A stretch of DNA of 64,000 nucleotides, taken from assembly GCA_002083435.1 (NCBI GenBank), contig LWDJ01000050.1, forward strand, positions 1 to 64,000. The letters are read 5' to 3'. Each line of letters opens with the position of its first letter. Position 1 is the first letter of the stretch. Positions 21,162 to 30,733 of the stretch are shown here, piece after piece. The stretch is from Proteobacteria bacterium SG_bin6. GTDB lineage: Bacteria > Pseudomonadota > Alphaproteobacteria > Sphingomonadales > Sphingomonadaceae. A program made the translations under genes and the position numbers. The notes beneath the pieces were generated by a model. The model made no database searches. It was not told where the DNA came from and saw only the letters and a program-made list of their open reading frames with translations.

Positions 21162-21243
21162 GTCACCCCGGCCATGAGCCGGGGTCCCGCTGCCTTGCCA
21201 CAGCCGAACAATAGCGAGACCCCGGGTCAAGCCCGGGGTGACG
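21162..21243. repeat. REP-like inverted palindrome pair
   Basis: CCCCGGCCATGAGCCGGGG (about 21167-21185) and, in opposite orientation, ACCCCGGGTCAAGCCCGGGG (about 21221-21240) with GTGACG tails lie in the grpE-thrC gap. They may also serve as terminator and mRNA 3' end of hrcA-grpE. Confidence 0.65.
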
Positions 21244-21316
21244 TTGATTTGGTTGCGCTAGGAGCTTCCTCCGCGGCCAAGCTTGACAAGCCCGCCACGG
21301 ACGCCACCAAGCCTAC

Positions 21317-22546
21317 ATGACTTTTAACGCCAACCTCACCGAACCCCGCGCGTCGTTCGTCACCCATCTCGAATGCTCGATGACGGGCGAGCATTACCCG
21401 GCGGACCAGCCGCGCGGGCTGTCATCGGTCGGGCGGCCGGTGATCGTCCGCTATGATCTGGCGGCGCTGAAGGCCGCGCTCCCCCGCGCGCTGGTGGAAG
21501 CGCGGCCGACCGACCTGTGGCGTTGGCGCGAACTGCTGCCGGTGCGCGATGCCGCCAATATCGTCAGCTTGGGCGAGGTCGAAACGCCGCTGATCCCCGT
21601 CCCCAAATCCGCCGGCACACAGGTGCTGGTGAAGGACGAAGGCCGCCTCCCCACCGGATCGTTCAAGGCGCGCGGGCTGGTGATGGCGGTCAGCATGGCC
21701 AAGGCGCTCGGCGTCACCCGCATCGCCATCCCCACCAACGGCAATGCCGGCGCCGCGCTCGCGGCCTATGCCAGCCGCGCCGGGATCGAGACGATCGTGC
21801 TCTGCCCGGACGATACGCCCGAGATCAATGTGCGCGAGATCGCGCTGCAGGGCGCGCGCGTCTACCGCGTCAACGGGCTGATCGACGATTGCGGCGCGAT
21901 CGTCGCCAAGGGCGCGGCGGAAGGCCGCTGGTACGATGTCTCGACGCTGAAGGAGCCCTATCGGATCGAGGGCAAGAAGACGATGGGGCTGGAGCTCGCC
22001 GCGCAATTCGGCTGGGAACTGCCCGACGCGATCTTCTACCCGACCGGCGGCGGCACCGGGTTGATCGGCATGTGGAAGGCCTTTGCCGAGCTGGAAGCGC
22101 TCGGCTGGATCGGGGCGAAGCGGCCGAAGATGTTCGCGGTGCAGGCGAGCGGCTGCGCGCCGATGGTGAAGGCGTTCGAGGAGGGCAAGGAACACGCCGA
22201 GCGCTGGGAGAATGCCCACACCATCGCCAGCGGCATCCGCGTGCCGCGCGCGGTGGGCGATTTCCTGATCCTGCGCGCGGTGCGCGAATCGGGCGGCATC
22301 GCGATGGCGGTCGACGATCCTGCGATCGAGGCGGCGGTCGAGGCGTGCGCGCGCGAGGATGGGCTGCTGCTGTGTCCCGAAGGTGGGGCGACACTCGCGG
22401 CCTATCATCAAGCACGCGCCCAGGGGCTGGTGAGCGCGGCCGACCGCGTCGTGCTGTTCAACTGCGCGACCGGCCTGAAATATCCGATGCCCGATCACTC
22501 CAAGACGCTCGATCGCCACGCCGCGATCGATCTCGCGGCGCTTTAA
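21317..22546 (+). CDS. thrC: Threonine synthase
   Basis: The 409-residue PLP-dependent enzyme converts O-phosphohomoserine to threonine. The cofactor Lys is Lys117 in LPTGSFKARG, the phosphate-binding loop is NGNAGAAL, and the Gly-rich FYPTGGGTGLIGMW and C-terminal LFNCATGLKYPMP are typical. An N-terminal segment with LECSMTGEHY precedes the fold-type II core, as in the plant-like (type I) threonine synthases; only one Cys of the possible CxxC is present. Convergent with the next gene; the stops overlap by 4 bp. Confidence 0.88.
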   Translation: MTFNANLTEPRASFVTHLECSMTGEHYPADQPRGLSSVGRPVIVRYDLAALKAALPRALVEARPTDLWRWRELLPVRDAANIVSLGEVETPLIPVPKSAGTQVLVKDEGRLPTGSFKARGLVMAVSMAKALGVTRIAIPTNGNAGAALAAYASRAGIETIVLCPDDTPEINVREIALQGARVYRVNGLIDDCGAIVAKGAAEGRWYDVSTLKEPYRIEGKKTMGLELAAQFGWELPDAIFYPTGGGTGLIGMWKAFAELEALGWIGAKRPKMFAVQASGCAPMVKAFEEGKEHAERWENAHTIASGIRVPRAVGDFLILRAVRESGGIAMAVDDPAIEAAVEACAREDGLLLCPEGGATLAAYHQARAQGLVSAADRVVLFNCATGLKYPMPDHSKTLDRHAAIDLAAL

Positions 22547-23727
22547 GCGGCAAACGCGGCGAGCAGGAGCCCGCCGGGCACGGTCATCACCAGATAGAGG
22601 GCAAGGCCGCTCGCGGTCAGCCAACGCGGTACGCGCGGCGCGGCCAGCGCGAGCGCGCCGCCGAGCGCGATCCCGGGCCACACCCCCGCGTAATAGCGCG
22701 ATTGCGGGGTGGTCAGATCGCCCATCGTCGCGAAGGTCCGCCAGCCGAAGCCGAGATGGATGACGAACAACAGCGCTGTCCCGGCAAGGAAGGCGAGGAT
22801 GATCCGGCGCTCCGCTGGTGCCGCGCGGGCGCCGATGGCGGCGAGCGCCAGCTGGGCGATCAGCAGCACGCCCGAAAGCGCGACGGGCAGGCTTGCTTCG
22901 GCGGCCGGCCATTTCAGCGCCAGATCGCCCACGAAGCGCGCGGCGAAGCCGATCGGGGTCAGCACCACGCGCGCCTCGGGCGGTACGGCGAAGGCTTGGG
23001 TGTTGATCGGCACCAGCGCCCCGGTGCGCCCCCACATCACCGCATAAGCGAGCGCCCCCACCACGCAGCCGGTGAGGATGAACGCGGTCCGCCCCGTCCA
23101 CCAGGCGCGCCGACCGCCGAGCACGAGATAGCAACCCACCGTCCCGCCCAGCGCGATGAACGCGGTGAGCTTGGTCCATCCGGCGAGCGCGAGCCCCAGC
23201 GCGACCAGCCAGGCGGCGCCCCCGGGCAGGGCGAGCCCGGCGAACACCAGCGCCGTCGCCAGCGCGGCCAGATTGTCGTTGTTGATCATCCCCGCGACGA
23301 GCACCGCCTTGGGAAAGCTCGCCGCGATCACCGCGAAGGCCAGGCGCCCGCGCGCGCTCTCGATCCGCCGCCCCCCGGCGACCAGCACGAGCGCGAGCGC
23401 GACCGTCGCCAGCACGACATTGCCGAGCCGAAGCGGCAGGGGGCCATCGCCAAGCCCGAGCAGCGGCGCGAACAGCAGATAATAAAGCGCGGGGTGATTG
23501 ATGTAATTGCGCTCACCCGACCACGCGCTCAGCGCATCGGGCCGGACGATGCCGTAATCCCGCGGATCGGCGGCGAGATCGGGCCGCTCGAACTGGGCGC
23601 GGATCACCGAATAATGCTGTAATTCGTCGAACGGGCTGGGGAAGGGGTAGTAAATGGCGACCCCCAGCGCGAGCACCGCGAAGCAACCGAGCGCGAGCAG
23701 CGCCGGGGCGAAGGCGGCGCGCGTCAT
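22543..23727 (-). CDS. Polytopic membrane protein, DUF2142/GT-C-like
   Basis: The 394-residue protein begins at ATG 23727 (MTRAAFAPALLALG), which overlaps the upstream gene by 4 bp; the longer open frame is the shadow of that gene. About ten to eleven hydrophobic helices are seen. An acidic pair in the first periplasmic loop (PSPFDELQHYSVI) and a late loop TPQSRYYAGVWP are the pattern of DUF2142 and GT-C glycosyltransferase-like proteins that use polyprenyl-linked sugars. The substrate is unknown, and no other glycan gene is adjacent. Confidence 0.7.
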   Translation of the reverse strand: MTRAAFAPALLALGCFAVLALGVAIYYPFPSPFDELQHYSVIRAQFERPDLAADPRDYGIVRPDALSAWSGERNYINHPALYYLLFAPLLGLGDGPLPLRLGNVVLATVALALVLVAGGRRIESARGRLAFAVIAASFPKAVLVAGMINNDNLAALATALVFAGLALPGGAAWLVALGLALAGWTKLTAFIALGGTVGCYLVLGGRRAWWTGRTAFILTGCVVGALAYAVMWGRTGALVPINTQAFAVPPEARVVLTPIGFAARFVGDLALKWPAAEASLPVALSGVLLIAQLALAAIGARAAPAERRIILAFLAGTALLFVIHLGFGWRTFATMGDLTTPQSRYYAGVWPGIALGGALALAAPRVPRWLTASGLALYLVMTVPGGLLLAAFAA

Positions 23728-24194
23728 GCCGGCGAAAAGGGCAGGATCGCGGTGAGCGGACCGGCGTCGCTTCCCTGCTCGCGCGCCAGAAAGACATGGC
23801 GAACGATCTCCGCCTGCTGCTCGATGCCATAGCGCGCGAACGGCTTGCCGGGTTCGAGTGTATAGCCGTAACGGCAAAAGGGGTGGCGCTCGATCGGTAG
23901 CCAGTGCCCCGCCTGGTGCTGCCACACATGCACCATCTCGTGCAGGAACAGTGCCTTGGCGGCCAGGGTCGATGCCGCGAAATCGGCGCACCACCACGGA
24001 CTTCGCGGGTGGAAATGGATATGGCCCCAGGGCGCCATCACGGTGTCGCGCGGCTGGAAGAACGCCCATTTGCGCGGCACCAGCCGCACCCGCGCATAAT
24101 CGATCGCCGCGCCGAAGACGCCGCGCGCCAGGCCGATTTCGCCGGGGGTGAGGGGGCGGCGTTCGCGCGTCGGGGTCGCGTCGGTCGCCGTCAT
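23724..24194 (-). CDS. HExxH-motif protein, vgr-related type
   Basis: The 156-residue protein contains LFLHEMVHVWQHQAG (HEMVH at 85-89), a zinc-metallopeptidase-like motif in a helix, preceded by a small beta segment with paired His (WGHIHFHP). Proteins of this size and motif are often labelled vgr-related in sphingomonads. No signal peptide or third zinc ligand of a known peptidase family can be assigned with confidence. It is coupled to the PH-domain gene upstream and the membrane-protein gene downstream by 4-bp overlaps. Confidence 0.7.
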   Translation of the reverse strand: MTATDATPTRERRPLTPGEIGLARGVFGAAIDYARVRLVPRKWAFFQPRDTVMAPWGHIHFHPRSPWWCADFAASTLAAKALFLHEMVHVWQHQAGHWLPIERHPFCRYGYTLEPGKPFARYGIEQQAEIVRHVFLAREQGSDAGPLTAILPFSPA

Positions 24195-24724
24195 CCGCTC
24201 GGTTCGCCCAGCTCTTCGCGCACCATGTCGAACTCGCGCACGCCGCGCCGGCGCCGGGCGGCCTCGATCAGGTCGCGCAGCCGCTCGCGCCGCGCCCGCG
24301 CCTGAGTGATGTCGCGCAGCACGAGGGGCGCGGCGCGCGTCGTCTCGTCCGACGAGGTGATGCTGATCGTGCCGAGATCGGCGAGCTGGTTGATGATGCT
24401 GAAATCGATGCGGATGTCCTTGATCCGGTACAGCTCGATCGCGTCGATCGATTTCATCAGCACCCCGCGATGCAGGATCAGCCGGTCGTCGGTGAGTTCA
24501 TAGGTGGTCGCAAGGTTCCCGATCCACTTGGCGGCAAGGATGACGGCGCCGGCCACCAGACCCAGCGGGAACAGCCACGCCCAGGCCCCGACCGGCCGCT
24601 GCGCGAGCGCCCAGAAGCTGCCGAGCAAGCCGATCACCATCAGCAGCACCGTGCCCCAGCCCGCGAGCGAGCCGCGCAGCCAGCCGGCGGTCGACGAGCG
24701 GAAACGATCGATGTTCTGCGGCAT
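24191..24724 (-). CDS. PH-domain (YdbS/bPH2-like) membrane protein
   Basis: The 177-residue protein starts at ATG 24724, 5 nt after GGAGGG. Two adjacent hydrophobic helices (about 18-38 and 46-64) are followed by a bacterial pleckstrin-homology-like domain (TTYELTDDRLILHRGVL, then the YRIKDIRIDFSIINQLADLG pattern) and a basic C-terminal tail. These bPH2 proteins are inner-membrane proteins without known enzyme activity. It heads a three-gene unit with strict 4-bp overlaps. Confidence 0.8.
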   Translation of the reverse strand: MPQNIDRFRSSTAGWLRGSLAGWGTVLLMVIGLLGSFWALAQRPVGAWAWLFPLGLVAGAVILAAKWIGNLATTYELTDDRLILHRGVLMKSIDAIELYRIKDIRIDFSIINQLADLGTISITSSDETTRAAPLVLRDITQARARRERLRDLIEAARRRRGVREFDMVREELGEPSG

Positions 24725-24824
24725 GGCCAACCCTCCCTCGGCGTGATGATTAGCGGGCAAGCGCGGCGGCGTCACGCCGGAGAAGCGCGGCGCATGGCGG
24801 TGCCGCGCTTCTTCCGGGGCGCGC

Positions 24825-26840
24825 TCATTTCTTGGTGCGATATTTGTCGAACCAGGCGAGGATGGCGCTTGCCTTCGCCGCCGATTGGCTTGGTCGCGCG
24901 GTGAAGCCGCCATGGCTCGCCCCGGGCACCTTGACGAGCGCGGTCGGCACCCCGCGGATCTGGAGCGCGGCGTAATATTGCTCGCTCTCGCTCACCGGCG
25001 TGCGATAATCCTCGGCGCCGACGACGACGAGCGTCGGCGTCTTGACGTTGCCGACCAGGCTCAAGGGCGAGTGTGCCCAATAGCTCATCGGGTCTTCCCA
25101 GGGCTGTTTCTTGAACCAATAGCGCGAGGTGAAGCCGGTATTGTCCATCGTCAGCGCTTCGCTGATCCAGTTGATTACCGGCTTCTGCGCGGCCGCCGCC
25201 TTGAAGCGATCGGTCTTGCCGACGATCCAGCTGGTCAGCACCCCGCCGCCCGAACCGCCGGTGACGAACAAATTGTCGGGATCGGCATAGCCCTGCGCGA
25301 TCGCGGCATCGACCGCGGCCATCAGATCGTCATAATCCTCGCTCGGATAATTTTTGTCGATCAGATTGGCGAAACCGGCGCCATAAGAGGTCGATCCGCG
25401 CGGATTGGCATAGACCACCGCATAGCCGCTCGCCGCGTAGAGCTGGTAATCGGTCGAAAAGACCGGAGCATAGGCGGAATGCGGGCCGCCGTGGATTTCC
25501 AGGATGGTCGGCACGCGCGTGCCCGGTTGGTAATTGGGCGGCAGCACGATCCAGGCGTCGATCTTGCGCCCGTCCTTGGCGGTGACCGCGACGGGCTTCA
25601 ATTCGCCCAGCATCTTGCCCTGCAGCCAGGTTTCGTTGAGCCGGGTGAGCGGCTTGCCGTTCAGATAAACATCCGCCGGCTTGCGCCAGTCGCCGCCGGT
25701 ATAAGCGATTTGCCCCTTGGCCGAGACGCTGAAGCTGCCGCCGGTATAGGGCCGATCGAGCGACCCGCCCGCGAGCCCGCCGACCACCGGGGTGATCTGC
25801 CCGTCGAGGCCAACGCGCGCGATCTTCTTTTCGGCATGGTCATCATAGCTGACATAAAGGCTGCGCCCGTCGCTCGCCCAAACCGCGACGTCGATGTCGC
25901 GATCAAGCTTGGCGGTGAGCGATCGCGGGTTGGCGCCATCGGCGTCCATCACATAAAGCTGCGCCGGCTCGTTGCTGCGATAGCTGTCGTCATTGCCGAG
26001 ATAGGCGATCTTGGTGCCGTCGGGCGAGACCGCCGGCGATTGATCGGGGCCGTAGCGCTTGGTCAGCTGGCGGATCGCGCCGCTCGCCACCTCGACGCTG
26101 AACACCTCGCTGTCATTGGGCTCGCGCTCCCAATCCGGGCGGCGATTGGCCGAGAAGACGATGTGGCGCCCGTCCCTGGTCCAGCTGAGCAGGCCGCCAT
26201 CCTGGAAGTTGCCGAAGGTCAGCTGGCGCGGGGCGCCGCCATCGGCGGCGACGACGAACAGGTGGTCGAACCCCGGCCGCACATAGCCGCCACCATCGGC
26301 GCGATAGGTGACGCGGTCGATGATTTCGAGCGGCGGGGCCCATTTAGCCCCTTCGGGTTTGGACGGCGCCTTGCCCAGGCTCAGCCCCTCGCCCGGCACG
26401 CGCATCGTATAGGCGATCTGGCGGCCATCCGGGGACCAGGTGATCGCATCGGGGCTGTCGGGCAGGCCGGTGACGCGGGTCGTCGCCCCGCTCGCCAACC
26501 AGCGGACATAGAGCTGTGGCGCCTGGCCCGGCTCGGCGGCGACATAAGCGAGGCGGGTGCCGTCGGGCGACCAGCGCGGGCTGGCGCCGGTCGCGGCAAG
26601 CGGGGTCTGCGCCCCGGTGGCGGCGTCGATCAGCCAGATCGCGCTCGCCATGCGATCAGCCATGATGTCGCCGGTGCGGCGGACATAGGCGATGGCGCGG
26701 CCATCGGGGCTGATCTGCGGATCGGCCGCCTGTTCAAGGTTGAACAAATCGCCGCCGGTGAAGACGCGCGTCGGCGCCTCCTGCGCGGCGAGCGGCAACG
26801 CGCAGCCGGCGAGCAGCAGCGCGAAAGCGGTGCGAAGCAT
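24825..26840 (-). CDS. Exported S9 family prolyl oligopeptidase/acylaminoacyl peptidase
   Basis: The 671-residue protein has a signal peptide (MLRTAFALLLAGCALPLAAQ), a WD40/TolB-like seven-bladed propeller with repeated SPDG turns (about 30-400) and a C-terminal alpha/beta hydrolase domain. The nucleophile is Ser530 in GGSGGG; the acid lies in VVGAEDYRTP and the His in PGASHGGF. ATG 26840 is preferred over ATG 26849, which touches its GGGAGG site. It should cut small peptides in the periplasm. Monocistronic as far as can be seen. Confidence 0.92.
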   Translation of the reverse strand: MLRTAFALLLAGCALPLAAQEAPTRVFTGGDLFNLEQAADPQISPDGRAIAYVRRTGDIMADRMASAIWLIDAATGAQTPLAATGASPRWSPDGTRLAYVAAEPGQAPQLYVRWLASGATTRVTGLPDSPDAITWSPDGRQIAYTMRVPGEGLSLGKAPSKPEGAKWAPPLEIIDRVTYRADGGGYVRPGFDHLFVVAADGGAPRQLTFGNFQDGGLLSWTRDGRHIVFSANRRPDWEREPNDSEVFSVEVASGAIRQLTKRYGPDQSPAVSPDGTKIAYLGNDDSYRSNEPAQLYVMDADGANPRSLTAKLDRDIDVAVWASDGRSLYVSYDDHAEKKIARVGLDGQITPVVGGLAGGSLDRPYTGGSFSVSAKGQIAYTGGDWRKPADVYLNGKPLTRLNETWLQGKMLGELKPVAVTAKDGRKIDAWIVLPPNYQPGTRVPTILEIHGGPHSAYAPVFSTDYQLYAASGYAVVYANPRGSTSYGAGFANLIDKNYPSEDYDDLMAAVDAAIAQGYADPDNLFVTGGSGGGVLTSWIVGKTDRFKAAAAQKPVINWISEALTMDNTGFTSRYWFKKQPWEDPMSYWAHSPLSLVGNVKTPTLVVVGAEDYRTPVSESEQYYAALQIRGVPTALVKVPGASHGGFTARPSQSAAKASAILAWFDKYRTKK

Positions 26841-26914
26841 CGTGATCATCCTCCCCCAAGTCGGCGCGATTTGTCGCGCGGGGGCGGGGATCGCGCAAGC
26901 GGTTTTGGGCGGCG

Positions 26915-27373
26915 TTATTCCTTGGGCGCGGAGTCGCCCGCGGCGATCACCGGCGCGGTCACCTCGATCCGGCTATTGTCGGCGAAGGTGAATACCAGCG
27001 GGATGCGGCCGCCGGGTTTCACGCTCTCGTTCACGTCATAGAACATTGCGTGGCGGCCACCCGGCGCAAAGGTAAGCTCGGCCTTGGCGGGCACGTCGAT
27101 CGCGCGTTCGGGCATCATCATCGCCGCGCCGTTATGCTGCATCGAGGCATGCAGCTCGCTCTTGACGACGAAGGGCGAGGTAACGCTCAGCAGCCGCGTC
27201 GCCGCGGGGCCGCCATGGACGGTGAAATAGGCGGCACTCGGATTGCCCTTCACCGCGCTCAGCCGGACATAGGCATGGTCCACCCGCAGCACTGGCGCCT
27301 CGCCGCAACCGGCGAGCCCGGTGGCGAGCAGCGCGGCGCCAAGCAGCGCGGGGCGGGCGAGGGCGCGGATCAT
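26915..27373 (-). CDS. Periplasmic copper chaperone PCuAC family
   Basis: The 152-residue lipoprotein (lipobox LAGC, Cys about 23) has the PCuAC/DUF461 copper motif: His and Met in ELHASMQHNGAAMMMP, then GGRHAMFYDV. ATG 27373 lies 8 nt after GGAGA and is preferred over ATG 27388. Such proteins deliver Cu(I) to the CuA or CuB site of cytochrome oxidase, often together with ScoI/SenC; no such partner is adjacent. Confidence 0.88.
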   Translation of the reverse strand: MIRALARPALLGAALLATGLAGCGEAPVLRVDHAYVRLSAVKGNPSAAYFTVHGGPAATRLLSVTSPFVVKSELHASMQHNGAAMMMPERAIDVPAKAELTFAPGGRHAMFYDVNESVKPGGRIPLVFTFADNSRIEVTAPVIAAGDSAPKE

Positions 27374-27424
27374 CGAGCTATTCTCCATCTGGAACCAACC
27401 GCCATTTTGTAGAAACCAAGCAAT

Positions 27425-27452
27425 CTTGCGGCAAGCAAAAGCCCGCCTATAT
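27425..27452 (+). promoter_or_regulatory. RpoH (sigma32) promoter of dnaK
   Basis: CTTG (27425-27428), exactly 17 nt, then CCTATAT (27446-27452) is a full match to the alphaproteobacterial heat-shock promoter consensus. It would start transcription near 27460, about 75 nt before the dnaK start codon. No CIRCE operator is present. Confidence 0.65.
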
Positions 27453-27534
27453 CCGCAGACGTTGCTGTGCTGCGCTTGGGGGCGCGGGGCGCATCAGGCT
27501 AGTGTTTTTTGTGGGTGGGGGCCGATAGAGGACC

Positions 27535-29439
27535 ATGGGTAAAGTAATCGGTATCGACTTGGGCACCACCAATTCGTGCGTTGCCGTGATGGAAGGCGGC
27601 AAGCCCAAGGTGATCGAGAATGTCGAGGGTGCGCGCACCACCCCGTCGATCGTCGCTTTCGCCAAGGATGGCGAGCGGCTGATCGGCCAGCCGGCCAAGC
27701 GCCAGGCGGTGACCAATCCCGACAATACGGTATTCGCGGTGAAGCGGCTGATCGGCCGCCGCTATGACGATCCCGTCACCAAGCGCGACACCGAACTGGT
27801 GCCGTACAAGATCGTGCGCGGCAGCAATGGCGACGCCTGGGTCGAGGCGGGCGGCAAGGATTACAGCCCCTCGCAGATCTCGGCCTTCACGCTCCAGAAG
27901 ATGAAGGAAACCGCCGAGAATTATCTCGGCGAGCCGGTCACCCAGGCGGTGATCACGGTGCCCGCTTACTTCAACGACGCGCAGCGCCAGGCGACCAAGG
28001 ACGCCGGGCAGATCGCGGGCCTTGAAGTGCTGCGCATCATCAACGAGCCGACCGCGGCGGCGCTCGCTTATGGCCTGGAGAAGCAGGACGGCAAGACGAT
28101 CGCCGTCTATGACCTGGGCGGCGGTACGTTCGACATTTCCATCCTGGAAATCGGCGACGGCGTGTTCGAGGTGAAGGCCACCAATGGCGACACCTTCCTG
28201 GGCGGCGAGGATTTCGACAACAAGCTGCTGAACTTCCTGGCCGAAGACTTCAAGAAGGCCGAAGGGATCGACCTCACCAAGGACAAGCTCGCGCTGCAGC
28301 GGCTGAAGGAAGCCGCCGAAAAGGCGAAGATCGAGCTCAGCTCGGCGCAGACCACCGAAGTCAACCTGCCCTTCATCACCGCCGACCAGAACGGGCCGAA
28401 GCATCTGGTGAAGAATGTCAGCCGCGCCGATCTCGAGCGGCTGGTCGATGATCTGATCCAGCGCACGCTCGAGCCGTGCCGCAAGGCGCTCGCCGATGCG
28501 GGCGTGAAGGCGAGCCAGGTCGACGAGGTCGTCCTCGTCGGCGGCATGACGCGGATGCCCAAGGTCCGCCAGGTGGTGAAGGACTTTTTCGGCAAGGAGC
28601 CGCATTCGGGCGTCAACCCCGATGAAGTCGTCGCGATGGGCGCGGCGATCCAGGCGGGCGTGCTGCAGGGCGACGTGAAGGACGTGCTGCTGCTCGACGT
28701 GACGCCGCTGTCGCTCGGCATCGAGACGCTGGGCGGCGTGTTCACCCGCATGATCGATCGCAACACGACGATCCCGACCAAGAAGTCGCAAATCTACTCG
28801 ACCGCTGACGATAATCAGCAGGCCGTCACGATCCGCGTCTTCCAGGGCGAGCGCGAGATGGCGGCGGACAACAAGCTGCTCGGCCAGTTCGATCTGGTCG
28901 GCATCCCGCCGGCGCCGCGCGGCGTGCCGCAGATCGAGGTGACGTTCGACATCGACGCGAACGGCATCGTCAACGTGTCGGCCAAGGACAAGGGCACCGG
29001 CAAGGAACAGCAGATCCGCATCCAGGCCTCGGGCGGGCTCTCGGACGGCGACATCGAGCAAATGGTGAAGGACGCCGAGCGCTTCGCCGAGGAAGACAAG
29101 AAGCGCCGCGAGGCGGCGGAAGCCAAGAACACCGCCGATAGCCTGGTCCACCAGATCGAGCGCCAGCTGGTCGAGCATGGCGACAAGGTCGATAGCGCCC
29201 TAAAGGCGGAGATTGAGAACGCCGTCGCCGATACCAAGAAGGCGATAGAGTCCGGCGATCCGCAGGCGATGCGCGACAAATCGGGCGCGCTGCAGCAGGC
29301 GGCGATGAAGCTAGGCCAGGCGATCTACGAAAAGGAACAGCAGGCGCAGGCGAGCCCCGGCGCGGCGCCCGCCGAAGAGGCGAAGGCCGAGGACGTGGTC
29401 GACGCCGAATTTTCGGAAGTGGACGACAGCAAGGCGTAA
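27535..29439 (+). CDS. dnaK: Chaperone DnaK (Hsp70)
   Basis: The 634-residue protein begins [19 protein letters not shown] and shows the phosphate-2 motif [16 protein letters not shown], the adenosine motif [11 protein letters not shown], the EEVD-free bacterial C-terminus and the substrate-binding domain start [17 protein letters not shown]. Length and motifs are standard. Followed by dnaJ after 108 bp that hold a long stem-loop. Expression is probably driven by the sigma32-type promoter about 85-110 bp upstream. Confidence 0.98.
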   Translation: MGKVIGIDLGTTNSCVAVMEGGKPKVIENVEGARTTPSIVAFAKDGERLIGQPAKRQAVTNPDNTVFAVKRLIGRRYDDPVTKRDTELVPYKIVRGSNGDAWVEAGGKDYSPSQISAFTLQKMKETAENYLGEPVTQAVITVPAYFNDAQRQATKDAGQIAGLEVLRIINEPTAAALAYGLEKQDGKTIAVYDLGGGTFDISILEIGDGVFEVKATNGDTFLGGEDFDNKLLNFLAEDFKKAEGIDLTKDKLALQRLKEAAEKAKIELSSAQTTEVNLPFITADQNGPKHLVKNVSRADLERLVDDLIQRTLEPCRKALADAGVKASQVDEVVLVGGMTRMPKVRQVVKDFFGKEPHSGVNPDEVVAMGAAIQAGVLQGDVKDVLLLDVTPLSLGIETLGGVFTRMIDRNTTIPTKKSQIYSTADDNQQAVTIRVFQGEREMAADNKLLGQFDLVGIPPAPRGVPQIEVTFDIDANGIVNVSAKDKGTGKEQQIRIQASGGLSDGDIEQMVKDAERFAEEDKKRREAAEAKNTADSLVHQIERQLVEHGDKVDSALKAEIENAVADTKKAIESGDPQAMRDKSGALQQAAMKLGQAIYEKEQQAQASPGAAPAEEAKAEDVVDAEFSEVDDSKA

Positions 29440-29475
29440 CTGGGTGCATGCCCAGCGCGCCTTCGACGATAGCAA

Positions 29476-29513
29476 GGCCTGGACCACCGCCCGTCGCGGC
29501 GGCGGTCTGGGCC
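29476..29513 (+). promoter_or_regulatory. dnaK-dnaJ intercistronic stem-loop
   Basis: Bases 29476-29491 pair with 29498-29513 around a 6-nt loop: 15 of 16 positions pair (two G-T). No T-run follows, so it is not a classical terminator; it may stabilise or process the dnaK mRNA and lower dnaJ output. Confidence 0.55.
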
Positions 29514-29547
29514 CCCTGTTGTGGTTGCGGTGGGGCGGGACGGTGAA

Positions 29548-30663
29548 ATGACCACCGAAGTCGATTATTACGAGCTTCTCCAGTGCGAGCGCGGCGCCGA
29601 TGATGCGACGCTGAAAAGCGCCTATCGCAAGCTCGCGATGCGCTGGCATCCCGATCGCAACCCGGGCGATGGCGAGGCCGAGGCACGCTTCAAGGCGATC
29701 AACGAGGCCTATGATTGCCTGAAGGACCCGCAGAAGCGCGCCGCCTATGATCGCTTCGGCCATGCCGCCTTCAAGAACGCGCAGGGCGGGCCGGGTGCGG
29801 CCGATTTCGGCGCGTGCAGCGACATCTTCGAGAATATCTTCGGCGAGTTCATGGGCGGCGGCGGGCGCGGGCGGGCCTCGCCCCAGCGCGGCGCCGATCT
29901 GCGCTACGACATGGAAATCAGCCTGGAAGACGCCTTTCACGGCAAGGCGACCGAAATCACCATCGATGTCGCCGCCAGCTGCGGCGTCTGCCACGGCTCG
30001 GGCGCGCGGAGCGGCACCGGCGCGCGCGCATGCGGCACCTGCGGCGGGATGGGCAAGGTTCGCGCGCAGCAGGGCTTTTTCGTCGTCGAACGGACCTGCC
30101 CCAGCTGTCACGGTGCCGGGCAGGTGATCGCCGATCCCTGCCCGAGCTGCCGGGGCGAGGGGCGGATCGACAAGACCAAGACCCTCACCGTCACCATCCC
30201 GCCCGGGGTGGACGAGGGCACGCGGGTGCGGCTGAGCGGCGAGGGCGAAGCCGGGCTGCGTGGCGCGCCGCCGGGTGACCTGTATATCTTCCTCCATGTC
30301 GCGCGCCACGGCATCTTCGAGCGCGAGGGCACGACGTTGTTCGCGCGCGCACCGATCAGCTTCACCACCGCCGCGCTTGGCGGGACGATCGCGTTGCCCG
30401 GGCTGGACGGCGAGAAGCACGAGCTTCGCGTCGCCGCCGGTACCCAGTCTGGGCGGGAGCTGCGGCTGCGCGGCGCGGGGATGCCGGTGCTGCAGGGGCG
30501 CGGGCGCGGCGATCTGGTGGTGCGGATCGAGGTCGAGACACCGACGCGGCTCTCCGCCAAGCAGCGCGAACTGCTTGAGGCGTTCCGTGCCACCGAAACC
30601 GGGCAGGAACACCCGCAATCGACCGGCTTCTTCCAGAAGGTGAAAACCGCGCTCGGCGGCTGA
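29548..30663 (+). CDS. dnaJ: Co-chaperone DnaJ
   Basis: The 371-residue protein has an N-terminal J domain with the HPD loop ([11 protein letters not shown]), a Gly-rich linker, four CxxCxGxG zinc repeats ([32 protein letters not shown]) and the C-terminal substrate-binding domains. ATG 29548 ([12 protein letters not shown]) is the conserved start; a GTG 9 codons upstream is possible but unlikely. Stimulates DnaK ATPase and hands over unfolded proteins. Confidence 0.96.
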   Translation: MTTEVDYYELLQCERGADDATLKSAYRKLAMRWHPDRNPGDGEAEARFKAINEAYDCLKDPQKRAAYDRFGHAAFKNAQGGPGAADFGACSDIFENIFGEFMGGGGRGRASPQRGADLRYDMEISLEDAFHGKATEITIDVAASCGVCHGSGARSGTGARACGTCGGMGKVRAQQGFFVVERTCPSCHGAGQVIADPCPSCRGEGRIDKTKTLTVTIPPGVDEGTRVRLSGEGEAGLRGAPPGDLYIFLHVARHGIFEREGTTLFARAPISFTTAALGGTIALPGLDGEKHELRVAAGTQSGRELRLRGAGMPVLQGRGRGDLVVRIEVETPTRLSAKQRELLEAFRATETGQEHPQSTGFFQKVKTALGG

Positions 30664-30682
30664 GCCGGGGCGGGCGCGCTGC

Positions 30683-30710
30683 TTGACCCGACGGTCGCAG
30701 GGGCTATCAC
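30683..30710 (+). promoter_or_regulatory. Candidate sigma70 promoter of symporter gene
   Basis: TTGACC (30683-30688), a 16-nt spacer and TATCAC (30705-30710) lie 23 nt before the symporter start codon, suggesting that this gene is transcribed apart from dnaKJ. Confidence 0.4.
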
Positions 30711-30733
30711 ATCCCGGTCGTTGGGAGGCCGGA

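Noticed and set aside
21283..21316. TTGACA at 21283-21288 as part of a thrC promoter
   Set aside because: No -10-like hexamer lies at 16-18 nt; the nearest candidate is about 25 nt away and touches the start codon.
21517..23622. 700-codon plus-strand frame across thrC and the membrane-protein gene
   Set aside because: It is out of frame with thrC, of unnatural composition, and spans two unrelated genes.
24885..27041. 718-codon plus-strand frame opposite the S9 peptidase
   Set aside because: Antisense shadow; the minus-strand protein has signal peptide, propeller and catalytic triad.
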